DNA from: Ophiocordyceps camponoti-saundersi (nom. inval.)
Taxonomy: Eukaryota > Ascomycota > Sordariomycetes > Hypocreales > Ophiocordycipitaceae
Direction: 5' to 3'
Assembly (NCBI GenBank): GCA_003339415.1
Contig: PDHQ01000194.1
Location: forward strand, 1-64,000
Length of the DNA stretch: 64,000 bases
In this document: positions 25,429 through 36,693 of the stretch, piece after piece
Layout of the letters: the number at the start of each line of letters is the position of its first letter
Numbering within the stretch: position 1 is the first letter of the stretch
Made by a program: the position numbers and the translations under genes
The notes under the pieces: generated by a model
What the model was told of the DNA's origin: nothing
Databases searched by the model: none
The model's input: the letters and a program-made list of their open reading frames with translations, nothing else

Positions 25429-25726
25429 TGTCAGACAAGGAGGAGGCGTGCAAATTGCATTAATTAATATACTTACCCTCCCAAAACGGAGGGAATTATC
25501 GTTATCTTTATATATATAATAAAGACTATCCGTATCTGCCTCTTATACTATAATACCCTTATAAATAAGCCTTTATTCCTATATCCTATATATTACCCTA
25601 AATATAGCCCTTTTTCCTAATAGGAATTCTATTTCTTAGGTTACGGAGCCGTTACTATAATAACTATACGCCTTAAGGGATAATAAAAATATACGCCTAA
25701 CTTACTCTTATCTTAGCCCTCTAATA
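25429..25726 (-). repeat. Copia LTR, left copy
   Basis: 298 bp, pairs with 31321-31618. Its first ~30 bases keep CA/TG (tgtcagacaagg); the rest is RIP-mutated and the terminal CTGACA has become CTAATA. Confidence 0.9.
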
Positions 25727-25872
25727 TACCCCTATAGGCGCTAGGTATACCGCCTTCTATACCGGGTAAATAGTGCTTACTTTCTAAAGGGTATAATTAA
25801 GGTTTCTCGCGATAATTAAGGAAGGAGTTAAGGGTTAATTAGCGGTAAGGTATATAAGTTAGTTTATTTAGC

Positions 25873-25952
25873 TTAGAAAGTATTAGATAACGGTCGAGCG
25901 GTTATTCTTATAGCCGAGCCCTCGATAAGGCCGGGTTCGATTCCTAATACCT
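25873..25952 (+). other. tRNA-like sequence remnant
   Basis: Contains GGTTCGATTCC, a perfect Pol III B-box, after a box-A-like stretch (GGTCGAGCGG) and a possible CTTAT/ATAAG stem. The acceptor ends GAAAGTA and TACCTCC would pair if two A were originally G. The anticodon loop would be too long. It lies inside the RIP-mutated copia element, so it may be a mutated tRNA or chance. Confidence 0.2.
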
Positions 25953-28900
25953 CCTTAATATATATTTTCGGGAACTACTATATAAGGGAGGCCCTTAGTT
26001 AGGTAGCTTAGCTAGTAGCTATAATAAGGGGATTAAGGGCCTCCTTATTATAGTAAACTAGCTAAACTACCTAGTTAGGGGTTTTCCCTAATTAGTCTTA
26101 TTAGTAATACTTTCGGGTATTACTAATTTTTTATCTTTTTATATATTTTAATAAGTTTACCGTATTACCTTAATAATAAAGAGAGTAACGGATAAGTTAA
26201 AAATATTAGAAAGGAAAAGTTTATAGAGAAAACGAAAATATCGCGAATATAGGTTTATAATATTTTAGGGTAATCTCCCTAATTAGAATAAACGATAAAA
26301 GAGATAATCTTAGGATAAGGGTATTATTTAACCGATAAGAAAATAATCGCGATAGCGATTAGGGAGTAATAAAATAAATATATATAACGATTTTAAAAAA
26401 GATTAGTTTAGTAATAAAGAAATAATAATAATCTAAAGTAACGCCTAGGTTATAATTAATAAGGTTAATCGCGGATATATAAGTCCGGATCCGGTATATA
26501 AGATAAAAAGTAAATAAGTATAATTACCTATTTTAAACGGCCTTTTAGAGGGTATTTTCTTCCCCTTAAGCTAAGTAAAGAGGGTTAATTAGAGGTATTT
26601 TCTTCCCTCTTTTTAACCCTCTTATCGATATATAGTATAGTAAGGCTAATTTCCTTCTAAAAAGTACGGAATTTCTCCCCTTAAAGCGGCTTAGTTAATT
26701 TATCCGCTATTATACCGGAAGTTTCTATCTAGCTAATCTTCGTATAGCCTAACTAAACCTCTTAACGTAACTAATAAGAGTATATATTAACGTAAAAAAG
26801 CTTTATCTTTAGCTTTAAATTCTCCTCCGTAATTAGCTTAATTATTTAAAAGTTATTATAGTAAACCGTAATATCTTATATAGGCTTAAATTCTACTTCC
26901 TTATAGAGCCTCTCGAAGGCTTTAACTTCCTTAATAACGTAAGAGAGGGCTAGAAACTTTACCTTTATAGATAAGGTTATAATAGTATCTTACTTACCTA
27001 ATTTAAAGATAACTATACCCCCGAAGACTTAGATAATAAAGCCTCTAGTATTTTTTCGGTCGTAGTTATCTCCGAATAAAGCGTTAGATATAGCTATAAT
27101 AGCCGAATCGTTACTATTATAGCCGATTAAGAGGTCCTAAATATTACGAAGGAATTCTATAACTTAGATTACGAATTATAGATATTAAGGGCTAGGATTT
27201 ATAAGACCTTATACTAAGCGGCTAATAGCGAATATAACGTCCGCTTAAATAATAATTATAGCGTATATTAAGCTACCGATAATAGCCTAATATTACTTAA
27301 TCTTTTTAGCTATTATCTCCCTTTCGAAAGGAGGGATTTTCTTAAGTATTATTAGCTAAGGCCGAGTTTTCTTTCTTAGGAGCCTTTTAAATTTTATTAT
27401 AACTTTTTAAATATAGGATTTCTAGCTTAGGAATAGACGCCGATTAGCCCTATCCCTAATAACCTTAATATTTAAGAACTAGCGAAAATCCCCGAGATCT
27501 TTAATTTAAAAAGCCTTTTTAATAGCTTATCGAAACTTAGTATATTTTTCTATTTAATCTTTCCTAAATAAAGCTATAAGATTATCGATATAGAAGAAAA
27601 TAATAATCTTTCTGTTCGTTATAATATAAGGGTTTTCCGAAACGGCCTTATAGCCTTATTCCTTTAGCTAAGCTATAAGTAGTTTATACTAAAGAAGAGG
27701 GGATCGTCGAAAGCTATAGAGAGCCTTCTTTAACCTCTAGGCCCGGCCTAGCTTATTAAAGCCGGGGGGAAGCTTATAATATACTTCCTTATTAAGATTA
27801 CTATTATAAAAAGCGTTAATAAAGTTATATTACTAAGCTTTAAGGTTAAAATAGGCCGTTAAGGCTATTAATAACCGGAACGTTTATACCGCTAGCGTAT
27901 AAGCGTATACGGATAATTCGTTCGGCGGTTACTTATTTCCGTATATAATAACGCGGGCTTTATATTTCTAAAGGAAGCCTTAAAAGTTAAACTTATAAAT
28001 AAAGACCTATTTAAGATTAATTAACCGCTACCCTTAGGGTATAGCGGCTATTAAGATCTTTTTAATAACTTTATAATCCTCTATCCTTATTAACTTAACC
28101 TTTATAGCCTCTAGCTATTATACCTTATCGGGCCTACCGTAAGCCCCTTTATATATAAGAGGGGGCTCTAGTAAATAGTCCCGATAGGGCTTATCTATAA
28201 GGGCTTAAGAGAGGATAAAGGCCGAATTCCCTATCTAATTAAGGGAGTTAGGGGTAAGAGGCGTATAAGAGGGCGTTTCCGCCTCTTTTACTAAGGGATC
28301 TATAAGTTCGGCGCTAAGATAACCGTTATCCCGCTCTTTAACGCTAGATTAATTAGAAGGGCCGGAAAACGCGTTTTCCGACGTTTCCTAAGTTTAAGAG
28401 CCTTTGCCGGATAAATCACGTGCCGGGGGCTTTATATATATATATTATATATATAAGAGAGGCTTAGGGGCCTTTTTTTCTTTTTCTTCTACACGATCTT
28501 TAATAAAAGAGATTTATCGTAGGGTTTCTTTTACCTAAGGAACCGGTAATTCTTAATAATCCTAGCCGAAGAAAATCTTCTTATTAAAGGTAATAAAAGA
28601 AATACTAATTAGGGAGTGCCTCTTTAAGGAGGGCACCTAGATTAGGTATTATAAGGAGGAGGTAATACCGGCTAAATAGCCGATATAAGCTTTTAGATTA
28701 AATTTGCTTTAAAGGCCTCTTAATGCCTTCCTTATTATAGGAAACGCCTTATAACTATAAGCTCTAATATGCCGTAGGTCTTAAATAAGACGATCCTACG
28801 GATAACCCTCCTACTAAGGGTTATAAGTCTTAAGCTAATAAAGCCTTCGTTTAATTAGCTATACGGCTACCCCCCTATTTACCTTATAAGGCGTCCTATT

Positions 28901-31320
28901 AAGAAGGTAAATAGCTATATATATAGCCGTTAGCTATAAGTTATAAGGGAATCCTAACTATATAAGGAGGTATATAGCCGTATAAGTTATAATACCCCCT
29001 AATCGTTTAGCATAACCGTTTTAGTATATATATACTAGTAAGGTAAATTAAATATTAATACTTTTAAAAGATATATTCTTATAGAAGGCCTTAGTAAATA
29101 GGGCTTTCTCGTAGTTTATAAGGATAATCGAAACCTTTAAATTAAAAGATTTCGCGATATAGGCTACGAATTTAACCTATATACCGGGCAGGTTAGTTTT
29201 ATAAGGGATATTATACCCCCTTTATTCTCCTATAAGCTTATAAGTAAATAAGGCTAAATAAGCTAATCCGTTATAGCCTAGTCCTATATAAAATAGGTCG
29301 AAAAAGATAATAGCTTAGGGGCGTTAAAGCTACGAGGCCTAATAAGGCACTTATAATCTCTCCTTTCTAAGCTTAGTAGTTATATAGATTTCGTAGTTAG
29401 TTATTAAGATAGCTTTATTAATACTAACCCCCGGTAACTTACTTAGTAAGGCTTATACCTTAGCGCCTAGGTAGCTTATCTATATATACTATAAGTCCTT
29501 ATCTATCTTAACGATAAGTTAAGGAACCCGTAAGTTAAGTAAAGCTATAAGGGTTAGTTTAATAACTTATAATTAAGGCTACCTAATCCTCGTAACTATA
29601 TAGTAAAGGGTTACGTTATTCTTTAGATTATAAAGTTAGCTTATAAGGTTATTTTAAGTATAACCCTTTTCCGTAAAGATTATTAAAAAAATAAGATTAG
29701 TATTAAAGTTAGGGTTAAACCCGATATTAGTAAAGGTTATATAATAACCTATTTCTATTATAAGTATAACTATACTTACCCTTAAGGTAGTAACCTTAGT
29801 TATAGTAATAGTAAGATCGGCCCGGCTATTCGGGTTAAAAGTATCGAACTAGTTAAGGGAGTTAAAGATATATATTAAGCACCCCCTATTAAGGAGGACG
29901 CTATCTTTTATCTCCGTACCCTTCGAAGCGGGATTCTTTAAGGCTATAAAGACGCCCGAGGTTTCCTTATCCCTCCGTTAGCCGGTAGTTCCTTTATTTT
30001 CCTTCTTCTATTAATTAACTTTCCGTTAAGTCGATTAATTACGAGCTACTTTATTTATAACTTATTAAAAAAAGTTATCGTTAAGATTAATTTAATCTTA
30101 TAGAAAAAGAGAGATCGAATTAGGGAGAACGTAAAAATACCTTCTCTAATAATTTTCCTTCCTTTTAAACTCTTAAAGATATTTTCGTCTATACTAAGTA
30201 TAAACCTAAGCGTTACGCTCTCTAAGGTTATTAGTTAAAAAAAAAGGGGGAGGGGCCTATTTTATTAGGCAGCTATTTTAATCCTTATTTTATAGGGTAT
30301 TTACCTTTATCTACTATTTAAGATTATCGTAAATAACGAAGGCTATTTTCTTCTTAATCTAATTAGGCTTAGGGGCCCTATAATTAGCCCTCCTAAACTC
30401 TTAAAGAATATTAATAAATTAAGGAGCCTTTCCGCGGTTTTTATAGTAAACTAAATTAAAATTATATTATATCGTTTATATAAATAAGGGATACCGATCC
30501 CTTACTACGTAAATAAAATACTTAATATATACCTTATTAGTAAACTCTACGCTATTTAGTTATAAGTAAATATATTATACTTAGATTAATTAGGTAACTT
30601 AGTTATTAATATCCCCTTTTAAGGGATCCTATAAGAATAGGTTACGTAACTTATCCTTAGCAAGTTTACGTTTAGTAGTATTACCGGGCTATATAAAGGC
30701 ATATAATATTACTAGCTTCTCCCTTAATAAAAAGTCCCCTTAAATTAAGGACTAATAAGCTAATAAGAGGCTTGCTTAGATAAAGGGATTTATCCCCTCT
30801 AATACCTTCCTTATCTAATAATATTCCTTTAAGTTTTCTTAGAAATTCGGAAAGGTAAATATTTTATACTTTTCTCTAAGTAGTTAAAAAGTCTTAAGGT
30901 TAGGGGTCTTACTCCTTATTCGACCTCCTAAGCCTATAAACAGGATTTCCGGATAATTTAGCTTTTTAAAGGTCTTTTATATTTCTAAGTTTATAAAAAA
31001 CTAAATACTATAGCCTTATACTATATTTATAATATCTTAGTACTAATTAGTCTAATCCTTAAAATTCTTAAGAATAAAAGTAAGTTTAACTAATATCGTA
31101 AAATCTATTATTATATTAGTTATTATATTATTAAAGTTATTAATTATAGTTAAAAATTAATAAATTTAGGGGTTATAAGTCTACTAAAAAAAGTAATAAT
31201 AGCTTTATTTTTTATAAGGGCTTAATTAATTAAGTAAATTTATAAAATATAGGCTATATAAGCTATAAAAACGGTAAAATTAAATAAATTAGATTAGAGA
31301 GTATTAACTAAGCTTATAAT

Positions 31321-31618
31321 TATTAGATAAGGAGGAGGCGTATAAATTATATTAATTAATATACTTACCCTCCTAAAATAGAGGAAATTATCGTTATCTT
31401 TATATATATAATAAAGACTATCCGTATCTGCCTCTTATACCGTGATACCCTTATAAATAAGCCTTTATTCCTATATCTTATATATTGCCCTAGATATAGC
31501 CCTTTTTCCTAATAGGAATTCCGTTTCCTAGGTTGCGGAGCCGTTGCTATGATAACTGCACGCCTTAAGGGATAACAAAAACATACGCCTAACCTACTCT
31601 TGTCTTAGCCCTCTGACA
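31321..31618 (-). repeat. Copia LTR, right copy
   Basis: 298 bp, same length as the left copy. Its outer ~190 bases retain many CA/TG sites, unlike the internal element, and it ends in an intact CTGACA. Confidence 0.9.
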
Positions 31619-31728
31619 ACATCATACAGCACACACTTACACATATGATTTATCCCTATCCGTACACCTGCATGCATTCAACACCGTCTGCACAGGTAGG
31701 TGGTCCTTCTACATCCGTAGACCCTGCG

Positions 31729-33136
31729 CTAAACAGTCTCTCTTGCCAAAGTCCAGTCTCTCATTGGCAAGGCATCGTCGCTCGTGTGTTTATGTCCATT
31801 GCGCGCCGTCTTGGAGTTCGGCGACGGCAACGACACACCGTCGCTGCCATTGTGCTGACTGGCACTGTCGACACTTCGGTTCCGCAGCCGGCTGGTGAAT
31901 ACGCTGACGAGCGAATGCCAGGCGGAATCGATGGATGAGATCCTAGCCAGCACCTGAAGGGACGACAGGCAGGCTGCTGTGACGCCTGTGCCGCACTCGA
32001 CCATGCCCCAGTACATGTACTTGGTCACCACCACTGCCGCTGAAATCAGTTCCACGTCCCGGTGATACTCTGAATCTGGTGGCAAAAAAAAAAAACGTAC
32101 TGATGCTATCGTCGCTGGGGTCGAAGCCGCTGTAAACGATCTGGACCGTCATGATGAGCCGCGTCAAGGAGGCCGCGATAGACCTTTGCCAGTCATCAGC
32201 CTCTGCCGCCGCCGCCGCCGATGATGATAATTGGTCGAACGCGCTTACACTGCCCCGAGGAGGAAAATGGCAGCAATAGCAACCTTTCTCCGCCGCGATA
32301 TCTTCAGGCGCCACACCTATAGCCGGCTCTTAGTATTCCCTACCAGTGAGAAGGAGCGGGAACAACGTACCAGGGGGATAGGTATGATGATGATCACAAC
32401 ATCGGCAATAAAGTCCGACAGACAGAGCCCGTAGATGTAGCTGAAGGTGTTAAAGCAATAGTTGATGACATCGACGGTAGAGCCCCATGCTGCCCAGAAA
32501 TTGAGTCTGCACTCAAAGAGGACTGCGAAGAAGAAGGCGACTGTCCAGAAGGATACGATAACAATAAGGGTATAAAGCAGGATGCCGATAGCGCCGGTCC
32601 GGTGTACAACAAATATGCGCACATAGAAGAGCAGGAAGCTCAGTTTGACGAGACCGACGATCAAGGGTAACGTCGTAATGTAATAGAATTCGGCCTTGAA
32701 GGCTCCAAGACGGTTGGTTACTCGTCGTCTTCCCGGCAGGCCGCCAATCTCACTCACTCACTCACCTTGCCCATGGCTTCGGTCTGTGGCGTGTGGATGG
32801 CGAGCGGATTGGCATCGTATCCAGTCGGCCAGACGACCGTCGTTGCCAGCGACTTGTTAGCGACGCCGACAACCAGATTGATGCCTTGGCCGACCGTCAA
32901 TAGCTATCGGCAGTATTCGTGTGTCAGCTCCCACGTCTCCCCCTCCACCTGTTTCTTGCATGGCATCATGGGCGCACCGCAGCCGGAACGATGAGCCAGT
33001 CATCCGCGCGGAAACCCTGGCCGTACTTGTACCGCGTCCAGAGTCGCAAGCCCACGGCCAACAAGGCCAGCAGAGAAAGAAGGACGCCAGCGGCTATGAC
33101 ATGGCCGGGTTGTTGATAGTAACCATATGCTGCCAT
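31729..33136 (-). CDS. Fungal rhodopsin-domain (Pth11-like) membrane protein
   Basis: Six exons: 33136-32978, 32903-32762, 32702-32371, 32316-32249, 32183-32101 and 32039-31729, giving 364 aa. It shows the seven-span layout of the fungal rhodopsin domain (SAT4/Pth11-like group), often called GPCR-like. Motifs include VGLRLWTRYKYGQGFRADDW after the first span, VGLVKLSFLLFYVRIFV, FECRLNFW with the conserved Cys and ADVVIIIIPIPLVWRLKISR. Later come AASLTRLIMTVQIVY and VTKYMYWGMVECGTG. The C-terminal ~70 residues are polar and cytoplasmic-like. A ligand is unknown. The donor of intron 2 lies in GTGAGTGAGTGAG, where only the second GT keeps the frame. It is adjacent to a flavin monooxygenase and only 110 bp from the copia LTR. 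Confidence 0.85.
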
Positions 33137-33478
33137 GGCTGTTTCGCCCACGATGGCACTTTACTCTCGAGATGTCGTCCGAAAGAGGCGATAGAGGATG
33201 GGAGAGAACGTGAGGTCCGGGGTCGGCGTTATACAAGTAGCATCAGCCGCCACCATGAGTAAGTACAACCTGTACGGATATGAGCTTATCACATATATCC
33301 CCCTGCTTCTCCCCTCTCATCATCCGGTTCATCTTTGGGGGCCGTCAGCAGCCCGCATATGTAGGAGGTTGATCCTCGTCCTGGGAGTCAGTGTATTTCA
33401 TCTCGTATAGGAGAGAGGAGGCGGATGCATGCATACACGTCGTACCTGCTGCCATTCTGCCCTACGACCCAAGAATCC
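33137..33478. other. Intergenic region
   Basis: Between the end of the FAD monooxygenase and the start of the rhodopsin-domain gene, both on the minus strand. No gene seen. Confidence 0.5.
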
Positions 33479-34871
33479 TCATCGGCGCGCCATCATCTCC
33501 TTCAACTTGCAAAGGGCCTCCATCCTGTGCTCATCCATGTTCAAGGACACGAGAAACTCCCAACGCGACGGTAGCGTCTCCCTCATCTTATCCGCATCTA
33601 GGCCGATCTCGCGGTCCTGGCCACAGAAAACTTGGCCCACGGCCCGACTCGATTCAATGACGCGCTGGCATCGGGGTCTCCGGACGGCGTCGTACGCCTC
33701 GAATGCGGCGTCAAGATCGTCGGGGCGCGACACGGAGCTCAGAAGGACGGCGAGCACCATGGCGTCCTCAAAGGCGAGGCCGGCGCCGGCGCCCTGCCAG
33801 GGAGTTGTAGCATGCGCCGCATCGCCCATCAAGCAGACGTGGCCGTTATGATATGCGGGCGTAGTCTTGTGCTCCATTTCCGAATAGCCGTAGAGCCGGC
33901 TGGGTTGATCAAGACATAGCTTTGATAGGAGGGAGAAGAGGATACTCCTTAGATCATAGACCCTTGATTGCCCAGGTGGTCACGTACATCAATCATCGCC
34001 GTTGAGACATGGCCCCAGCCGCTGAATCTAGCCTTGAGAGCTTGCTTGGTCAGGAGGGTCCTGCGGCCGTTCGGGACTTCCGTCTCGACGGCTGATATGA
34101 CGCACTGAACCATAGTGCCGTTATCGAGCACATCGTGTAAGATAAAAGCCCCGTCCCCGGCCCAGCCATACTGGCGGTCTTGATCGAAGAATTCGGCTCC
34201 GAGAACGGCCTTCGCCTTGTCCATGGGCACAATGTTTCTGCAGTCCCAGAAGCCCGCTGACTCGGCAGCGCAACCCGGAGCGGCCTCCCCGAGCACATGG
34301 CTGCGGACGAAGCCGAAGACGCCGTCGGCGCCGATGACAGCATCGAAGCACTCGACAGTCCCGTCGTCGAAAGTGAGCCGCATGCTATCCCTCTGCTGCG
34401 AGGGGGCTGCCACCTCAACCTTCTGGAGCTTCTTGCCCGGATGCAGCCTGTCCCTGGGCAGTGGCGCCATCAGCTCTCGGAGAAGAGAGGCTCGGTGAAC
34501 TACCATATCCTCGCTGCCGGCACCCAAGTCGAACACCAGCCTGCCGGCCTCTGGCCCCGATCCCTGATGGGCATGATCAGCACTCGCGCCTACCAGCAGA
34601 AGCTCGCCCTCACTATCATGATACGAGTCGAAGCCATCGGCACGGCGCCAGCCTTGGCCAGCGTCTCATCGACGGACGATAACAAGTAGGCTAGGGCCCG
34701 CCGGTGGTTGCTGCCGAGGCCGAGGGCGGCGCCGCGCTCGGAGAAGTCCGGAGCAGCCTCAAAGACGTGCGTGTCGAGATGGGGGATCCGCATCAGGCCG
34801 TTGGCCATGGCACAGCCGCCGATGCCGCCGCCAATGATGGCGATGCGGAGGCGGGGTCTGCAACTGTCCAT
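33479..34871 (-). CDS. FAD-dependent monooxygenase (salicylate hydroxylase-like)
   Basis: Three exons: 34871-34614, 34563-33988 and 33919-33479, giving 424 aa. Group A flavoprotein monooxygenases hydroxylate aromatic or polyketide substrates with NAD(P)H and O2. The N-terminal Rossmann motif IAIIGGGIGG (glycines at about 14-19) binds FAD. Later come DGTVECFDAVIGADGVFG, the DG motif, and MGDAAHATTPWQGAGAG (G310-D311 and onward), the second FAD site. The protein ends soon after, at the length normal for the family. All three key motifs are intact. Substrate is unknown; placement beside a Pth11-like gene and a TE block suggests an accessory or secondary-metabolism role, but no synthase gene is in the window. 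Confidence 0.9.
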
Positions 34872-35685
34872 ATCTCAGAACTTGTTCCGAGCCTGGCTTT
34901 AACAATAGTTGGCGGAATTGAGGAATGCGACCGGAGCTGGTGTTGCGGCAACATATGCATGAATGAAATCAGGTAGCTGTGATGTTCTGGAGACGATATT
35001 GCGCCGCATGAGGGTATAAGGCTGGGAAATCGAGAATTGATATATATACCTAGGTAGGTATCCGTATATACATACATACTACCGTACATACCGCATATGC
35101 CATGACGACATGTCGTATTGAAAACTTTGGGCCACGCAACTCGTGAATGATATTGGATATTGAATGCTGCTGAAGGAGAAGTATGTATTGCCCCCCTCCG
35201 GCATCGGTGCGTCGGCGATACTCATTTATACGCCTCGTTCACTGTGCCATTTGACAAGGATCATAGATGATAGCCGCGAATTGTCCGCATCGCCATGCAC
35301 AATTTTCTGCATGACACAAGCAGATCGCGAAAAGGGTCGCACTTTGTGCTATCTAACGGCAGCAATAGGCTGTGTCAAAGGCTGCAGGCATGAGCTCCTT
35401 TATATGTGACTTCAGTAGGTACGCACGAAGGCGAAAAAGTAGGCTGCTTGCAACAAAGAGCGAGTGGATATACGGATGTGAGTCTGAGCCTTGCCAACGA
35501 TTGCAGTATCCGTATCCGTAGTCCGTAGAGACCGAAGGGATCCTGGGCAGTAACTAAACAGGAATATGTCACACGATCAATATGACAGAGGATAACCGGT
35601 GCATCTTTCGAGGAGTATTCATATTGAGTATTCATATTTGCCGCGGCACCTACTCCGTATTCCTATTAGACACGACATTGCCTGG
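34872..35685. other. Intergenic, no supported gene
   Basis: Upstream of the FAD monooxygenase. Contains TAGG repeats near 35049, CATA repeats near 35070, repeated CCGTATCCGTAGTCCGTA-like units near 35508 and TACTCCGTA at 35651-35659. No gene supported. Confidence 0.5.
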
Positions 35686-35847
35686 TGTTGCACAGCAGCA
35701 CTGATGAAGGTGTTGATATTCCTGATTGTTGATGTCTGTGATGATGATGACTCTGCTAGGTCTGTGTGGCTAGGCCAGGGCCCTAGGAAGTAGGGCCGGC
35801 AGCGCTGACTAACTAAGAGGGAGGCCTATAGGGTAGGCCGTACAACA
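35686..35847 (-). repeat. TRIM LTR copy 1
   Basis: 162 bp; matches 36391-36552 at every position compared. Confidence 0.92.
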
Positions 35848-36390
35848 CTACCCCCCAGCGCTGCCACCGTGGGCAGCCCACAATAAACTGAAAATAGCTT
35901 CATTTTTTATCCCTTCCGGCCGTCTTCCTAGATCCGTCGTTTTTGTCGATAATCAAAGCTCTTACCATCAGGCTAAATAGCTCTCTTGATGACCTTTTAT
36001 GGCGGCTCTTTTCTGCTTCTCTGGCAGTACTTGACTAACATGGACTCTCAGTCTTTGGTCCAATTTGCTCTTTATTGTCGTGTATTTTCTTCAAATTTTG
36101 ATTAGATTCTGGATAGGCTCTCGTAGGCTCCCGCGGGCTTCCGTAGATAGGGTGTTTTTTTAGTCTTTTTAGTAGGAAAATCCCGGGTCGAAAGGCCGGG
36201 TCGAAAAATCAGGAAAAATCAGGAAAAGTTAGGAAAAGTTAGGAAAAATTTTCATTAGTCGGTCCTAGGTCCTTAGTCCTAGGGGGCCGGGCCGGGCCCT
36301 TCTTTTTCTTCTTCTTCATCGTGTGCCGTAGGAAGCTATGAAAAGCGGACTCAAGATGCAATTTGCGCGAAGCGCAGAGGGGTCATAACC

Positions 36391-36552
36391 TGTTGCACAG
36401 CAGCACTGATGAAGGTGTTGATATTCCTGATTGTTGATGTCTGTGATGATGATGACTCTGCTAGGTCTGTGTGGCTAGGCCAGGGCCCTAGGAAGTAGGG
36501 CCGGCAGCGCTGACTAACTAAGAGGGAGGCCTATAGGGTAGGCCGTACAACA
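36391..36552 (-). repeat. TRIM LTR copy 2
   Basis: 162 bp; ends 141 bp upstream of the NAA20 start codon. Confidence 0.92.
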
Positions 36553-36693
36553 CCTGGAGCGGCGGTACGTACCGAATCACTCCACTACACCACGTGATAA
36601 AGATACAAGATTAGACGGTCAAGATCGATTACTCGCAGGTCCTACATACAACATAGACCTTCTATCAATGGAAAGTGGGCAAGCGAGATTGTT

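Larger units (their letters stand above)
25429..31618 (-). mobile_element. Ty1/copia LTR retrotransposon, RIP-inactivated
   Basis: A 6190-bp element in minus orientation. Both LTRs are 298 bp and begin/end TGTCAG..CTGACA at the less-mutated sides. Flanks are ATATC (25424-25428) and ACATC (31619-31623), a 5-bp target duplication differing by one C-to-T. Reverse-strand translation near 27400-27640 gives copia reverse transcriptase remnants (IKDLGDF followed by FLNIKVIRDR) broken by stops. Next to the sense 5' LTR the minus strand reads TTATAAGCTT, a RIP-decayed match to the copia half-tRNA-Met primer site TTATGAGCCC. Almost every CpA/TpG has been lost and no long frame survives, so it is inactive. 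Confidence 0.88.
35686..36552 (-). mobile_element. TRIM: miniature LTR retrotransposon
   Basis: An 867-bp element with 162-bp LTRs at 35686-35847 and 36391-36552 that read as identical, each starting TGTTG and ending CAACA. The flanking 5 bp are CCTGG on both sides (35681-35685 and 36553-36557), a perfect target duplication. The 543-bp interior has no coding frame. On the minus strand the base after the LTR begins GGTTATGACCCC, a primer site matching the anticodon half of initiator tRNA-Met. A G-run (CTGGGGGGTAG) precedes the other LTR as polypurine tract. This sets minus orientation. It must be mobilised in trans. There is no sign of RIP. Confidence 0.9.

Noticed and set aside
25985..26080. 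Inverted matches (GTTAGGTAGCTTAGCTAG with CTAGCTAAACTACCTAG; GGGAGGCCCTT with AAGGGCCTCC)
   Set aside because: The arms occur in an order that cannot form one continuous hairpin, so a transposon end or terminator is not supported.
35848..36390. Coding capacity in the TRIM interior
   Set aside because: No open frame of note; only short GGAAAA repeats near 36211-36250.
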